From Planctomycetaceae bacterium (GTDB lineage: Bacteria > Planctomycetota > Planctomycetia > Pirellulales > UBA7805): 64,000 nt of DNA. Numbering within the stretch: position 1 is the first letter of the stretch; every line of letters begins with the position of its first letter. Position numbers and translations under genes: made by a program. The DNA is taken from NCBI GenBank assembly GCA_902630355.1, contig CACOUL010000001.1, forward strand, positions 1-64,000. Reading direction: 5' to 3'. Below the pieces are notes generated by a model. That model saw nothing but the letters and a program-made list of their open reading frames with translations. It had not been told where the DNA came from and searched no databases. Positions 30,237 through 38,452 of the stretch are shown here, piece by piece.

Positions 30237-31400
30237 TTAAACGCCGGCGCTTTGATACGCCTGACGCATGCGGTCAAGCGCTTCGCGAACCTGTGCGGTG
30301 GAGGTGCCAAAATTAAATCGCAGGAACCCAGGTGTGCCGAATTCGCTTCCATTACTAAGCCCCACACCGTGTTCCTCGAAAATCTGGCTCCAGCGGTCAT
30401 TTGCCGCACCGCGTGTATCAATCCATGCGAGATAAGTTGCCTCGAGGGGCGTCAGTTGAAAGCGTGGCATGTCGTTGGCGATTGCTTCTTGGACTAATTT
30501 GTAATTTTGGCGCAACACATCCAGCAACTGGCCACGCCAAGTCTCACCCCCACGATAAGCTGCAGCGCACGCCGCGTAGCCGAGGCAGTTCAATTCGTTA
30601 AACAAACCCCGCATCGCACGGTGAAAGTTGCGGCGAAGCGATCGATCCGGGATGATCACGTAACTGCAGGCGAGCCCACAGAGGTTGTACGTCTTGCTCG
30701 GGGAAAGCAATGTGATGCTGTTTTCGTGTGCCCACGAGTCGGCACCTAGAATCGAATGGTGCGTAATGTCTTGCTCTAGGATCAGGTCGCAATGAATCTC
30801 ATCAGACAGTAATAGCAACTGATGCGCCTTGCAAAACTCAATCACCTTTGACAGTTCTTCCCGAGTCCACACCCTGCCGACGGGATTATGCGGATTGCAC
30901 ATGTAAAAGATTCGCGTCTGCGGAGTGATCGCGCGCTCCAACGCCGACCAATCGTAACGGTACCGTCCCTGCTCGTTGGCGAGTGGGGCAAAATTTAGTA
31001 CGCGGCCTTGATACCGTGGCGCTGAGAGGAAGGGCGGGTAAATCGGCACGGTCGTCAGCACGCTTTGGCCCGGCTCGCAGTAGGCCCGGGCCGCCGTGTT
31101 GAGGGCCGGCACCAGTCCAGGTGTCCAAAGGAGCCAATCGGGCTCGATGTCGATTCCATGCGAGGTCCGCATGTAATCCACAACAGCACGCACCGCTGCA
31201 TCGGTTGGACTCGTGTATCCAAAGATTCCGTGTCCGACCCGTTCATGCAACGCTTCAATCACCTCTGGCGGTGAGGTAAAATCCATGTCGGCGACCCACA
31301 TCGGCAGGACATCCCGGTCGCGATACCGATCCCATTTGATCGAACCGGTTCCCGCGCGCGGTGGCGGATCGGTGAAATGATACTGCTGTTTTTCGTTCAA
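30237..31400 (-). CDS. MalY/PatB-type PLP-dependent C-S lyase
   Basis: This 387-residue fold-type I PLP enzyme opens with the MalY signature (SIKWDRYR, LPMWVADMDF). The PLP lysine is in SPSKTYNLCGL and the aspartate in LLLSDEIHCDL. Family members cleave cystathionine to homocysteine; MalY of E. coli also represses the maltose regulon. The only workable start is TTG at 31400, since the first ATG (residue 34) would remove the signature; a purine-rich AGGCGG lies just upstream. The maltodextrin locus is about 12 kb away, so a MalY-like regulatory role is only speculation. Confidence 0.88.
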   Translation of the reverse strand: MNEKQQYHFTDPPPRAGTGSIKWDRYRDRDVLPMWVADMDFTSPPEVIEALHERVGHGIFGYTSPTDAAVRAVVDYMRTSHGIDIEPDWLLWTPGLVPALNTAARAYCEPGQSVLTTVPIYPPFLSAPRYQGRVLNFAPLANEQGRYRYDWSALERAITPQTRIFYMCNPHNPVGRVWTREELSKVIEFCKAHQLLLLSDEIHCDLILEQDITHHSILGADSWAHENSITLLSPSKTYNLCGLACSYVIIPDRSLRRNFHRAMRGLFNELNCLGYAACAAAYRGGETWRGQLLDVLRQNYKLVQEAIANDMPRFQLTPLEATYLAWIDTRGAANDRWSQIFEEHGVGLSNGSEFGTPGFLRFNFGTSTAQVREALDRMRQAYQSAGV

Positions 31401-31450
31401 CGTTTCCGCCTACGTTTCATGAGGTCTATGTCGCGAACCCGCAGCTCGCT

Positions 31451-32590
31451 TTACTTCACGATGCAATCGAGTGCCTCTTTCAGCCGACTGCACGTGCCCT
31501 GAATGTTACGCCATTTATCGAGGCCGAACAGCCCGATACGGAACGTGGAAAATGCATCTCCCTCGCCACACATCAATGGGACGCCACCGGCAACCTGGAC
31601 GCCTGCGGAAGCAAATTTCGACCCACTTTTGATCTCGGCATCATCCGTATAACTCACGACGACCGAAGGACTCTGATACCCGTCCTCAGCCACACTCGGG
31701 TAACCGTACTCTGCGAGCATGTCGCGGACGGCGCCACCAAGTTCTAATTGTCGCTGCCGCGCCTCCTCGAGCCCCATCTCAATCGTTTCCTTCATCGAAT
31801 CGCGAAACTGAATCAGCGAATCGGTCGGCATGGTTGCATGATATGCATGATGCCCCTCCTCGTATTTTTGCATGATCGTGAGCCACGCATTTAAATCACA
31901 GGCAAAGCTCGTACTCCGAAGTTCGGCAGCCCGACTCGCCGCTTTTTCTGAAAGTAGCACCAGCGACGCACACGGGGTACTACTCCAGCCCTTTTGCGGT
32001 GCGGTGATCAGGACGTCGATACCGAACAGCTTCATGTCGACCCATAGTGCCCCACTTGCGACACAGTCGAGAACAAACACCCCCCCGGATTCGTGAACTA
32101 GCTGCCCCAGTTCTGCAAGATACGCGTCGGGGAGCAACATCCCACTCGAGGTTTCTACATGGGGCGCAAACACGATCGCCGGCCCCAGCTTTTGCAATGC
32201 CTCTCGGATTGAGTCGAGACTCGCTGGGGCAAACGGCGCCGTAACCGACGAACCGCAACGTTCGGCGCTGAGGACGCAGCAGTCCGCAGGAATGGAGCCC
32301 GCCTCGAAAATTTGGGACCAACGATAGCTGAACCATCCGTTACGTATTACGAGGCAGCGCTTGCCGGTGGCGAAGAGCCTCGCAACCGATTCCATGCCGA
32401 AGGTTCCACCGCCGGGGACAACCGCTACCCGGTGTGCGGCGTAGGTCGCCTTGAGCATCGCACTGATCTCACGCATTGCGCCACGGAATCGTTGCGACAT
32501 GTGGTTTAATGATCGTTCCGTGAAGACAACCGAAAACTCATCGAGGCCATCCGGATCGATCTTCTGGTTTTGTCTCTCTGCATTACTCAT
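31451..32590 (-). CDS. Class V aminotransferase (alanine/serine-glyoxylate aminotransferase type)
   Basis: The start is the ATG at 32590 with GGAGTGAAA just before it, preferred over the in-frame GTG and ATG upstream; the product is 379 residues. The fold-type I pattern is clear: VVPGGGTFGMESVAR for cofactor binding, LDCVASGALWVDM with the PLP aspartate, and the PLP lysine in APQKGWSS. Members transfer amino groups between alanine or serine and glyoxylate. It lies in the same direction as the MalY-type gene, with about 50 bases between. Confidence 0.88.
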   Translation of the reverse strand: MSNAERQNQKIDPDGLDEFSVVFTERSLNHMSQRFRGAMREISAMLKATYAAHRVAVVPGGGTFGMESVARLFATGKRCLVIRNGWFSYRWSQIFEAGSIPADCCVLSAERCGSSVTAPFAPASLDSIREALQKLGPAIVFAPHVETSSGMLLPDAYLAELGQLVHESGGVFVLDCVASGALWVDMKLFGIDVLITAPQKGWSSTPCASLVLLSEKAASRAAELRSTSFACDLNAWLTIMQKYEEGHHAYHATMPTDSLIQFRDSMKETIEMGLEEARQRQLELGGAVRDMLAEYGYPSVAEDGYQSPSVVVSYTDDAEIKSGSKFASAGVQVAGGVPLMCGEGDAFSTFRIGLFGLDKWRNIQGTCSRLKEALDCIVK

Positions 32591-32719
32591 TTTCACTCCA
32601 CACTTTTCGTCCGCTGAATTCGGCATAAATCGAAACGACACGTTGGTCCCATTTTCACACCACGACTGCTTCGATATAAAGGGGCATAGACTTCGATTCG
32701 CTCAGAAAGGGCCTGCTTC

Positions 32720-33109
32720 ATGTGGCTATTTACTCGCTGGGGATTTTTTAGCTGTGCTTGCACTCCGCTCGCCGACGAGTCGGGCGAGAGCGAGGTTGAC
32801 CCGAATGGGCTCTCAGTCCGGTCCCGTTTGCGTTCACATCTCGAGAAACTTCAGAGTCACCTGCCCGACCTGGTAGGTAATTGCGAGATTGAGGAGTATC
32901 CGGATTCCGACTACCGTTATCGGATCTACGTCGACAAGGCGATTTGGTCCCAGGTAATGATATCGCTTTGCCAGGAACTAAACTACGACAATTTTCGCGA
33001 GGAGATGGTACAGGAACATTCGATGGATGATCCCGGGTACGTCAAACGCCTATCTGAAGTGGCTTCCATTATGAAAAATCTTCAAAACGGCGAGGCCGAG
33101 GCCCCATAG
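32720..33109 (+). CDS. Conserved hypothetical small protein
   Basis: The 129-residue protein opens MWLFTRWGFFS and continues with VRSRLRSHLEKLQ, DYRYRIYV and a helical C-terminus (YVKRLSEVASIM). I recall proteins with this opening from planctomycetes and other bacteria, but know no function. There is no signal peptide. It is 40 bases upstream of the exonuclease gene and likely co-transcribed. Confidence 0.75.
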   Translation: MWLFTRWGFFSCACTPLADESGESEVDPNGLSVRSRLRSHLEKLQSHLPDLVGNCEIEEYPDSDYRYRIYVDKAIWSQVMISLCQELNYDNFREEMVQEHSMDDPGYVKRLSEVASIMKNLQNGEAEAP

Positions 33110-33149
33110 AGGCCGACGTCTTGGAGATCGACCGCGAGGAGAGTGCGCT

Positions 33150-33983
33150 GTGGCAAAGGTTGAAGAAAACGTTAAATATATTGTCTTCGATATTGAAACA
33201 ATCGTCGACGGCGAACTGGTGCGGATGATCCACTATCCGGATGAATCCATCACGCCTAAGGAGGCCCGGCAGCGGTACGCGAAAAAGCTCGTCGAATCTT
33301 CCGGCACCGACTTCATACCTATCACATACCATACCCCGGTCTCTATTGCCGTTGCTAAACTCGATACCGATTTCAACTTTCTCGACCTCAAAACTCTCGA
33401 TGAGCGACAATCGCGACCTCATAAGATGACCCAGGATTTCTGGCACGGATGGAAACGTTATGTGTGTCCCTGTTTTGTGACATTCAACGGAAGGTCGTTT
33501 GATATCCCGGTCATGGAACTGGCTGCCTATCGTTATGGAGTGAATATCAAACGTTGGCTTTCACCCGGCGGAACCCTCTACCAGAAACCGCGCTACCGCT
33601 ACAACGAGGGCGGGCACATTGACCTCCAGGAGCTACTCACCAACTTCGGAGCATCGCGGTTCCATGGCGGCCTCAACCTGGCGGCCACAATCCTCGGAAA
33701 ACCGGGTAAGATGGACATGATGGGTAGCGCCGTTCAACAGGCCTATGATGCGGGAAATATTGAGGAAATCCATGGATATTGCCGCTGTGATGTCCTCGAT
33801 ACCTTTTTTGTCTTCCTGAGGACGCGGGTCATGTCGGGTGATATCACGCTTGCGCGAGAGGCCGAAATTGTGGCCGCCACCAAGTCCTGGCTCGAATCGC
33901 GATCGGCCAAGATTCCCGGATTCGACACCTACCTCAATCATTGGGGCGATTGGGAAAATCCCTGGGAACGCGCGTCAAACTAG
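33150..33983 (+). CDS. PolB-like 3'-5' exonuclease
   Basis: The 277-residue protein carries an RNase-H-type exonuclease fold: FDIETIVDG gives the first DxE (near residues 14-16), FVTFNGRSFDIPVM the second Asp (near 118), and GYCRCDVLDTFF the third Asp (near 210), as in PF10108-like predicted exonucleases. It probably trims DNA or RNA; the partner is unknown. The start is GTG at 33150 with an AGGAG site nine bases before. It is probably the last gene of its unit, followed by a palindromic terminator. Confidence 0.85.
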   Translation: MAKVEENVKYIVFDIETIVDGELVRMIHYPDESITPKEARQRYAKKLVESSGTDFIPITYHTPVSIAVAKLDTDFNFLDLKTLDERQSRPHKMTQDFWHGWKRYVCPCFVTFNGRSFDIPVMELAAYRYGVNIKRWLSPGGTLYQKPRYRYNEGGHIDLQELLTNFGASRFHGGLNLAATILGKPGKMDMMGSAVQQAYDAGNIEEIHGYCRCDVLDTFFVFLRTRVMSGDITLAREAEIVAATKSWLESRSAKIPGFDTYLNHWGDWENPWERASN

Positions 33984-34004
33984 AGTCCTGGGTCTCGAAT
34001 AGCA

Positions 34005-34042
34005 GCAAAAACGTCGACGTTTTTGCCATTTTTATTTTTTTT
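34005..34042 (+). terminator. Rho-independent terminator with perfect 22-bp palindrome
   Basis: Half-sites GCAAAAACGTC and GACGTTTTTGC abut at 34005-34026, followed by CCATTTTTATTTTTTTT. It lies 22 bases after the exonuclease stop. The perfect dyad symmetry could also be a protein-binding site. Confidence 0.8.
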
Positions 34043-34057
34043 GTAAATAATTGTCCG

Positions 34058-34072
34058 GTGCGTCCGACGCAC
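34058..34072. promoter_or_regulatory. 15-bp palindrome upstream of the FHA-kinase gene
   Basis: GTGCGTC and GACGCAC surround one central base. It lies 32 bases after the terminator and about 220 bases before the kinase start. The 34073-34289 remainder shows no clear promoter or ORF. Confidence 0.3.
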
Positions 34073-34289
34073 GGCAATTAGAGAGTTAGTTCGGTAGAGG
34101 GAAAGACAACTTATCGAAGACCGGCCTATTCTGGCGGGTGCGATGGCGAAGGACAGCCGCGAACTATTCACACCATGATTCACAACAATGGATACTGGCA
34201 TTTCCGCTTTCGCCTTTTTTACTTCTCGGTGATACCGCAGCAGGCCGAAGGGGGAGACCAGGGCGCGTGTCCGAGAGAGGGGTTGCCGT

Positions 34290-35618
34290 ATGCAGTACGA
34301 TCTCAGATTCGTTCGAGGCCATAATGTCGGTCGGTCGGTGGTGGTCGCTGAAAATCAGCGACTCGTGCTCGGTCGCTCGCGCGATACGAACGTTAATTTC
34401 CAGGATCCCTTGGTTTCGCGCCAACATTGCGAAATTTCAAACTCACAAGGAAAGCTCTCCATCTTCGATCTCAAGAGTTGGAACGGCACCTACGTGAATG
34501 GAAAGCGCATTGACTCAATCACGTCTCTTCGCGAGGGTGACCGCGTAACCCTCGGCAAGAGTCTCTTCGAGGTCCGCAGTCGCAGTCCACAGTCAAACGG
34601 AACAACCAAGCTTGATTTCAGTGCCGAGGGAAGCACCCAGGAAGGCTGGCGGCCAGAAAAAGGATTACCCGAGCCCGCAAACGGCGCCGGAACGGCAGCG
34701 CCGAACGGAAGCAGCAGTTGGTCCCCGAACATGGTGCGCGGCTACCATATCAACGGAAAACTCGGCGAGGGATCGGTCGGCACGGTCTTTAGTGCAACGA
34801 CAACCGACACGAAGAAAACGGTAGCGCTGAAAATAATAGATCCCAACTATATTTCCAAAGATAGCGGGGCAAAGCGATTCAGTCGCGCGGTGAGCATCTG
34901 CAAGGATATCAAACACCCGAATGTTATCCGCATTTACGATGCCGGAGAATCCGAAGGCGTTTATTACATTGCGATGGAATATATCGCAGGTAAAGAGGTC
35001 GGCACGATTATTCATCAATACGGACACTTGTCAGTGGCCACGGCACTTCAGATTGGCATTCAAATCACGGCGGCTCTCCAATATGCCTACGAACGGGCCA
35101 TCGTTCACCGTGACATCAAGCCACGTAACATCATGGTCACACGGCGGGGCGTCGCTAAACTTGTCGATTTCGGTTTGGCGAAACGGCTCTATCGCCCGAT
35201 GCAGTCGGTGGTCACCATGCCGGGTGAGGCTGTCGGCACCCTTGCCTATATGCCCCCCGAACAGATTGATGACGCCGTCCATGCAGACCACCGGAGCGAC
35301 ATCTATTCGCTCGGAGCGAGCCTCTACCATATGCTGAGTGGAACACATCCGTTTGATGAGGGATCATTCGCGGAGTTTGTAACCGCTGTAATGGAAAAGT
35401 CGCCGACTCCGGTCCATGAGATAAAATCGAACGTTCCGCCGGAACTCTCCGAGCTTATCGCGACTGCTATGGAGAAGGATCCTGACGCGCGACATCAGAC
35501 ACCGGCGCATTTTGGCAACGCACTTCGCGCCCTAGCGATCAAACACAATTGCATGGGTCGTGTGGGTTCCTCGACCGCCAAAACGATGCGCCTCGGTCGC
35601 TCGAAGGTGGTCAACTAA
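34290..35618 (+). CDS. FHA domain-Hanks-type Ser/Thr protein kinase
   Basis: The 442-residue protein has an N-terminal FHA domain (VLGRSRDTNVNF, SRQHCEI, NGTYVNGKRI) at about 1-95 for binding phosphothreonine, a Gly/Pro-rich linker, and a kinase domain at about 150-430. Kinase motifs are present: GEGSVG, VALKII with the ATP lysine, IVHRDIKPRN (catalytic Asp), LVDFGLAK (DFG) and MPPEQ. No transmembrane segment is seen, so it is a soluble signalling kinase. A GAGAGAGGGG stretch precedes the ATG. FHA-kinase fusions are common in planctomycetes; the substrate is unknown. Confidence 0.93.
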   Translation: MQYDLRFVRGHNVGRSVVVAENQRLVLGRSRDTNVNFQDPLVSRQHCEISNSQGKLSIFDLKSWNGTYVNGKRIDSITSLREGDRVTLGKSLFEVRSRSPQSNGTTKLDFSAEGSTQEGWRPEKGLPEPANGAGTAAPNGSSSWSPNMVRGYHINGKLGEGSVGTVFSATTTDTKKTVALKIIDPNYISKDSGAKRFSRAVSICKDIKHPNVIRIYDAGESEGVYYIAMEYIAGKEVGTIIHQYGHLSVATALQIGIQITAALQYAYERAIVHRDIKPRNIMVTRRGVAKLVDFGLAKRLYRPMQSVVTMPGEAVGTLAYMPPEQIDDAVHADHRSDIYSLGASLYHMLSGTHPFDEGSFAEFVTAVMEKSPTPVHEIKSNVPPELSELIATAMEKDPDARHQTPAHFGNALRALAIKHNCMGRVGSSTAKTMRLGRSKVVN

Positions 35619-35745
35619 GAAGGCACAAAGGCAGCGCAAATCCGAGTGTCTACCGGGGGAGAGCCATTCCCTTTGTTTTCGCACGATCACCCACGCTGAT
35701 TTTGTGAATAAACGATAAATTGCGATAAATTCGCCTCCCGGTGGC

Positions 35746-35773
35746 TTGCCCGCTGAAACGAGACGTCTATATT
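35746..35773 (+). promoter_or_regulatory. Candidate promoter of the fasciclin gene
   Basis: TTGCCC (35746-35751) and TATATT (35768-35773) are separated by 16 bases, 60 bases before the ATG at 35833. Just upstream the octamer GATAAATT occurs twice (35715-35732). Confidence 0.45.
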
Positions 35774-35832
35774 TTCTCACTACCCATCAACTCGATGGAT
35801 ATTCGCTCATTCGTTTGAAAAAGGAACATGCT

Positions 35833-36321
35833 ATGAAGACTGCTGGTATTATTGTTCTTGCCCTGGTCGTCAACATCGCGGCGGTCTACGCCGGGTGTGG
35901 AACGTGCGACAAATCGGTTGTCGCTGCTGCAAAGCACAACAAAGATTTCTCGACACTCGTGGCTGCCATTGAAGCTGCCGGGCTGGCCGACGCGCTCGAC
36001 GGCGCTACTCAAGTGACCGTGTTTGCACCCACGAACGAGGCCTTCGCTAACTTGAAGCCTGGTACCGTGGATTACCTGCTCAAACCAGAAAACAAGAAGA
36101 AACTTCAGGACATTCTGAAATATCATGTCGTGGAAGGTAAGGTCAAAGCAAAGGATGTCGTCAACCTGAAAAAGGCAAAGACCCTCGAGGGAGAGGATCT
36201 CAATATTTCGGTCGATGGATCCAAGGTGAAAATCAACGGAATTGAGGTCGTCAAGACAGATATTCCGTGCAAAAACGGAGTGATTCACGTCATCGACGGC
36301 GTCCTCATTCCCAAGTCGTAG
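35833..36321 (+). CDS. Secreted fasciclin (FAS1)-domain protein
   Basis: The 162-residue protein starts at 35833 with AAGGAA eight bases upstream. A signal peptide of about 20 residues ends VYA, followed by GCGTC, a CxxC-like pair that might also allow lipidation. One FAS1 domain spans about 38-162, with VFAPTNEAF (H1) and a GVIHVIDGVLIP ending (H2). FAS1 domains mediate adhesion or matrix contact. It has its own promoter and terminator and is probably monocistronic. Confidence 0.92.
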   Translation: MKTAGIIVLALVVNIAAVYAGCGTCDKSVVAAAKHNKDFSTLVAAIEAAGLADALDGATQVTVFAPTNEAFANLKPGTVDYLLKPENKKKLQDILKYHVVEGKVKAKDVVNLKKAKTLEGEDLNISVDGSKVKINGIEVVKTDIPCKNGVIHVIDGVLIPKS

Positions 36322-36333
36322 TGCGCGTTTAAC

Positions 36334-36380
36334 ATGGGGATGGCGCTCCAGACGGATCCGCCATCCCCATTTTTTTTTTC
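36334..36380 (+). terminator. Strong Rho-independent terminator of the fasciclin gene
   Basis: Perfect 12-bp arms at 36334-36345 and 36359-36370 (ATGGGGATGGCG and its complement) flank a 13-base loop and are followed by ten T. It lies 12 bases after the stop codon. Confidence 0.93.
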
Positions 36381-36397
36381 GCACACTCCTTAAAAGC

Positions 36398-37063
36398 ATG
36401 TCAGCTTTCTTTCTTTCATTGATTCTGTCGACGCCCCCCGCGGCGGGACAAACAATTGTCGCGGTGCGACCCGCGACGACCATCACGCATGACGTGGAAA
36501 TTTCCAGCGATCATGGGCGCGACTACCGGTCGATCGAGTTAGTCGGCCCGCGATATTACGGTACGTTTCTTACCGACGATCCCAGTGCACCCGATGATCC
36601 AACGCCGATCACCTACGCCTGGTACAAGATCACTTCCCCGGCGCCTAAATCACCGACGTTCGCAGGGCGATGTACAATCCAAACGGACACTTACGCACTC
36701 GGAATGGCCCGCTTTCTCCTGATTCCCGCGATCACGTTATCCGGAGACAAGGTAGAGTCCAAACAGAATAGCGGAAACATGATGGTCGCCGTTGATTTAA
36801 TCCCCAACGACAACTCACCGGATCGCCCGAATGTTCCCCAGATGGTTTGTCTCCCGATAAGCCAGAGACATCATTCGGAGATTTCTGCGGTCCGGCCCCA
36901 GGAGAGGGTGTTCGTTGTTCGCAAATCACCCGATCTACCGGAGGATGGAACGATTGGTTTGATCGACCAGTTTGGGCTTCATCAGTGCAAACAACTGCGA
37001 TCTGTATACGTGGTCACGCCCGTGCCGCGCAATCGCTTGTTCCCCGCTGCCACTGCCCGCTAA
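36398..37063 (+). CDS. Hypothetical secreted protein
   Basis: The 221-residue protein has a short hydrophobic signal (FFLSLILSTPPAAG) and no domain I recognise. It contains YRSIELVGPRYYGTF and a beta-rich middle, which suggests a periplasmic beta protein. It ends nine bases before the GGCT-like gene, in the same direction. The start follows the fasciclin terminator. An antisense ORF crossing its start is a shadow. Codon pattern looks ordinary, but the product is unconfirmed. Confidence 0.6.
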   Translation: MSAFFLSLILSTPPAAGQTIVAVRPATTITHDVEISSDHGRDYRSIELVGPRYYGTFLTDDPSAPDDPTPITYAWYKITSPAPKSPTFAGRCTIQTDTYALGMARFLLIPAITLSGDKVESKQNSGNMMVAVDLIPNDNSPDRPNVPQMVCLPISQRHHSEISAVRPQERVFVVRKSPDLPEDGTIGLIDQFGLHQCKQLRSVYVVTPVPRNRLFPAATAR

Positions 37064-37071
37064 AATCGGGC

Positions 37072-37446
37072 ATGGCACTCACCCGACCGCGGGTCATCAT
37101 CTTCGTCTATGGCACTCTGAAACGGGGCTTTCCGGGCCACGCACCATTACGCGGGGCGACATTCCTGAAGGACGCCCGAACCACGTCCCAATTTACCCTC
37201 TACGACTGCGGCGATTGGCCCGCGATGGTTGGGCGCGGGAATGGCAGCGTGAGCGGGGAGTTGTTCGAAATACCGATCGAAACATTAAAGATTCTTGATC
37301 AGTACGAGGGTCACCCGCACCTCTTCCGGCGCACGACAATCACGCTAGCTGAGCATCGTGCAGAGGCGTGGCTTTATCCGCGGGATATACCTCCCACGTG
37401 GCCTGTCATCACCGACGGAAGCTGGCAGGGTCCACGGTCTCCGTGA
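37072..37446 (+). CDS. Gamma-glutamylcyclotransferase/AIG2-like protein
   Basis: The 124-residue protein starts at 37072, nine bases after the previous stop; an upstream in-frame extension is unsupported. It shows the GGCT fold hallmark FVYGTLKRGF near residue 12 and GELFEIP followed by LDQYEGHPHLFRR, whose glutamates include the probable catalytic residue. Relatives cleave gamma-glutamyl amines or peptides into 5-oxoproline. Substrate is unknown. Confidence 0.88.
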   Translation: MALTRPRVIIFVYGTLKRGFPGHAPLRGATFLKDARTTSQFTLYDCGDWPAMVGRGNGSVSGELFEIPIETLKILDQYEGHPHLFRRTTITLAEHRAEAWLYPRDIPPTWPVITDGSWQGPRSP

Positions 37447-37521
37447 ACATCGATTTCGTATTTGTCGCAGCGAATGCATGTGGTATATCTGGGCGAGACC
37501 GCCACCGCAATCAGGTGATTT

Positions 37522-38394
37522 ATGCATCCTTACCGCCGCCTCTGCTGTTTTTGGCTGACCGTATTGGCCACTGTTTTCATCTGCACAAATCGTGCGGACT
37601 CTTCGCTGGCACATCCCCAACTCATTGAATCCCACGTTACTGACGTCGCGATGCTCGAGGAGGTGTCTAAATTTCGTTCGGCTGCGGGACACGACTTTTC
37701 TTACGACCCGCTGTTTGCTTACGGCGGCGAATATTTTGGCGCCACGGACTCCACTGAGCCGCCAAGTAGCATGAAACATTATTTAGCGCCCTACGCAGCA
37801 CATCTCGGCGACCAGAGTACCGTCCCGATCTACTCGCCCTTCGATGGCGCAATTACGCGAGTCACTGAAGAGGTTAACGAGGATAATCCAAGTATTGTCA
37901 ACAAACGTGTCGAGATCACTTCATCCGACAACCCGGCGTATACTCTTGTTGTCTTTCATATGGACCTTGATGAGGACTACCCACAGATACTCAATGATTG
38001 GCCCGCCGCCGTGTGGCCGGCACACCAACCGGATGACGCATCCTATGTGACCGACACCCTGTCCGCTGGAGACTTGATGGGGTATGCCGACATGCGGACT
38101 GGTCATGACTTCGATGTGGCAGTCCTTTACTCCGTCACTTCGACGGAAAAATACTGGGTTTCTTATTTTGACCTGATGCCAGACTCGCTATTCAGCACCT
38201 ACAGTGCCCGCGACGCGACGCGGGAACTGCTCAGCATTTCGAAAGCCGAACGGATTGCAAACCCAATCACTTCGTGGAGTTCCGGCAGCTCCGAGGACTG
38301 GGTCGCGCTTCGCAACGTTCCGGAGAGCTCCACTTTCAAACTTTCGCTTTTCTGCATGCTTTTTTTCGTTGGTCGCCTGCGGACCCGAGACTAA
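37522..38394 (+). CDS. Secreted M23-peptidase-like protein with PEP-CTERM-type tail
   Basis: The 290-residue protein has a signal peptide (FWLTVLATVFIC), then a region with LytM/M23-like rhythm: KHYLAPYAAHLGD, VPIYSPFDGAITRV and VVFHMDL. The complete zinc-binding HxxxD and HxH pair of active M23 peptidases is not clear, so it may be non-catalytic. The C-terminus has VPESSTFK, a hydrophobic run and RLRTRD, a PEP-CTERM-type sorting signal for exosortase processing. It lies 58 bases upstream of the heparinase-type gene. Confidence 0.65.
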   Translation: MHPYRRLCCFWLTVLATVFICTNRADSSLAHPQLIESHVTDVAMLEEVSKFRSAAGHDFSYDPLFAYGGEYFGATDSTEPPSSMKHYLAPYAAHLGDQSTVPIYSPFDGAITRVTEEVNEDNPSIVNKRVEITSSDNPAYTLVVFHMDLDEDYPQILNDWPAAVWPAHQPDDASYVTDTLSAGDLMGYADMRTGHDFDVAVLYSVTSTEKYWVSYFDLMPDSLFSTYSARDATRELLSISKAERIANPITSWSSGSSEDWVALRNVPESSTFKLSLFCMLFFVGRLRTRD

Positions 38395-38452
38395 GACCTC
38401 TCTTCGATTCACCGTTAAAATATCTCTCCAGGTTTCGGGCGAGGCATTCACC

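Noticed and set aside
38204-38452. A 5' extension of the lyase frame by 83 codons
   Set aside because: It overlaps the end of the PEP-CTERM gene in another frame, and a normal signal peptide starts at 38453.
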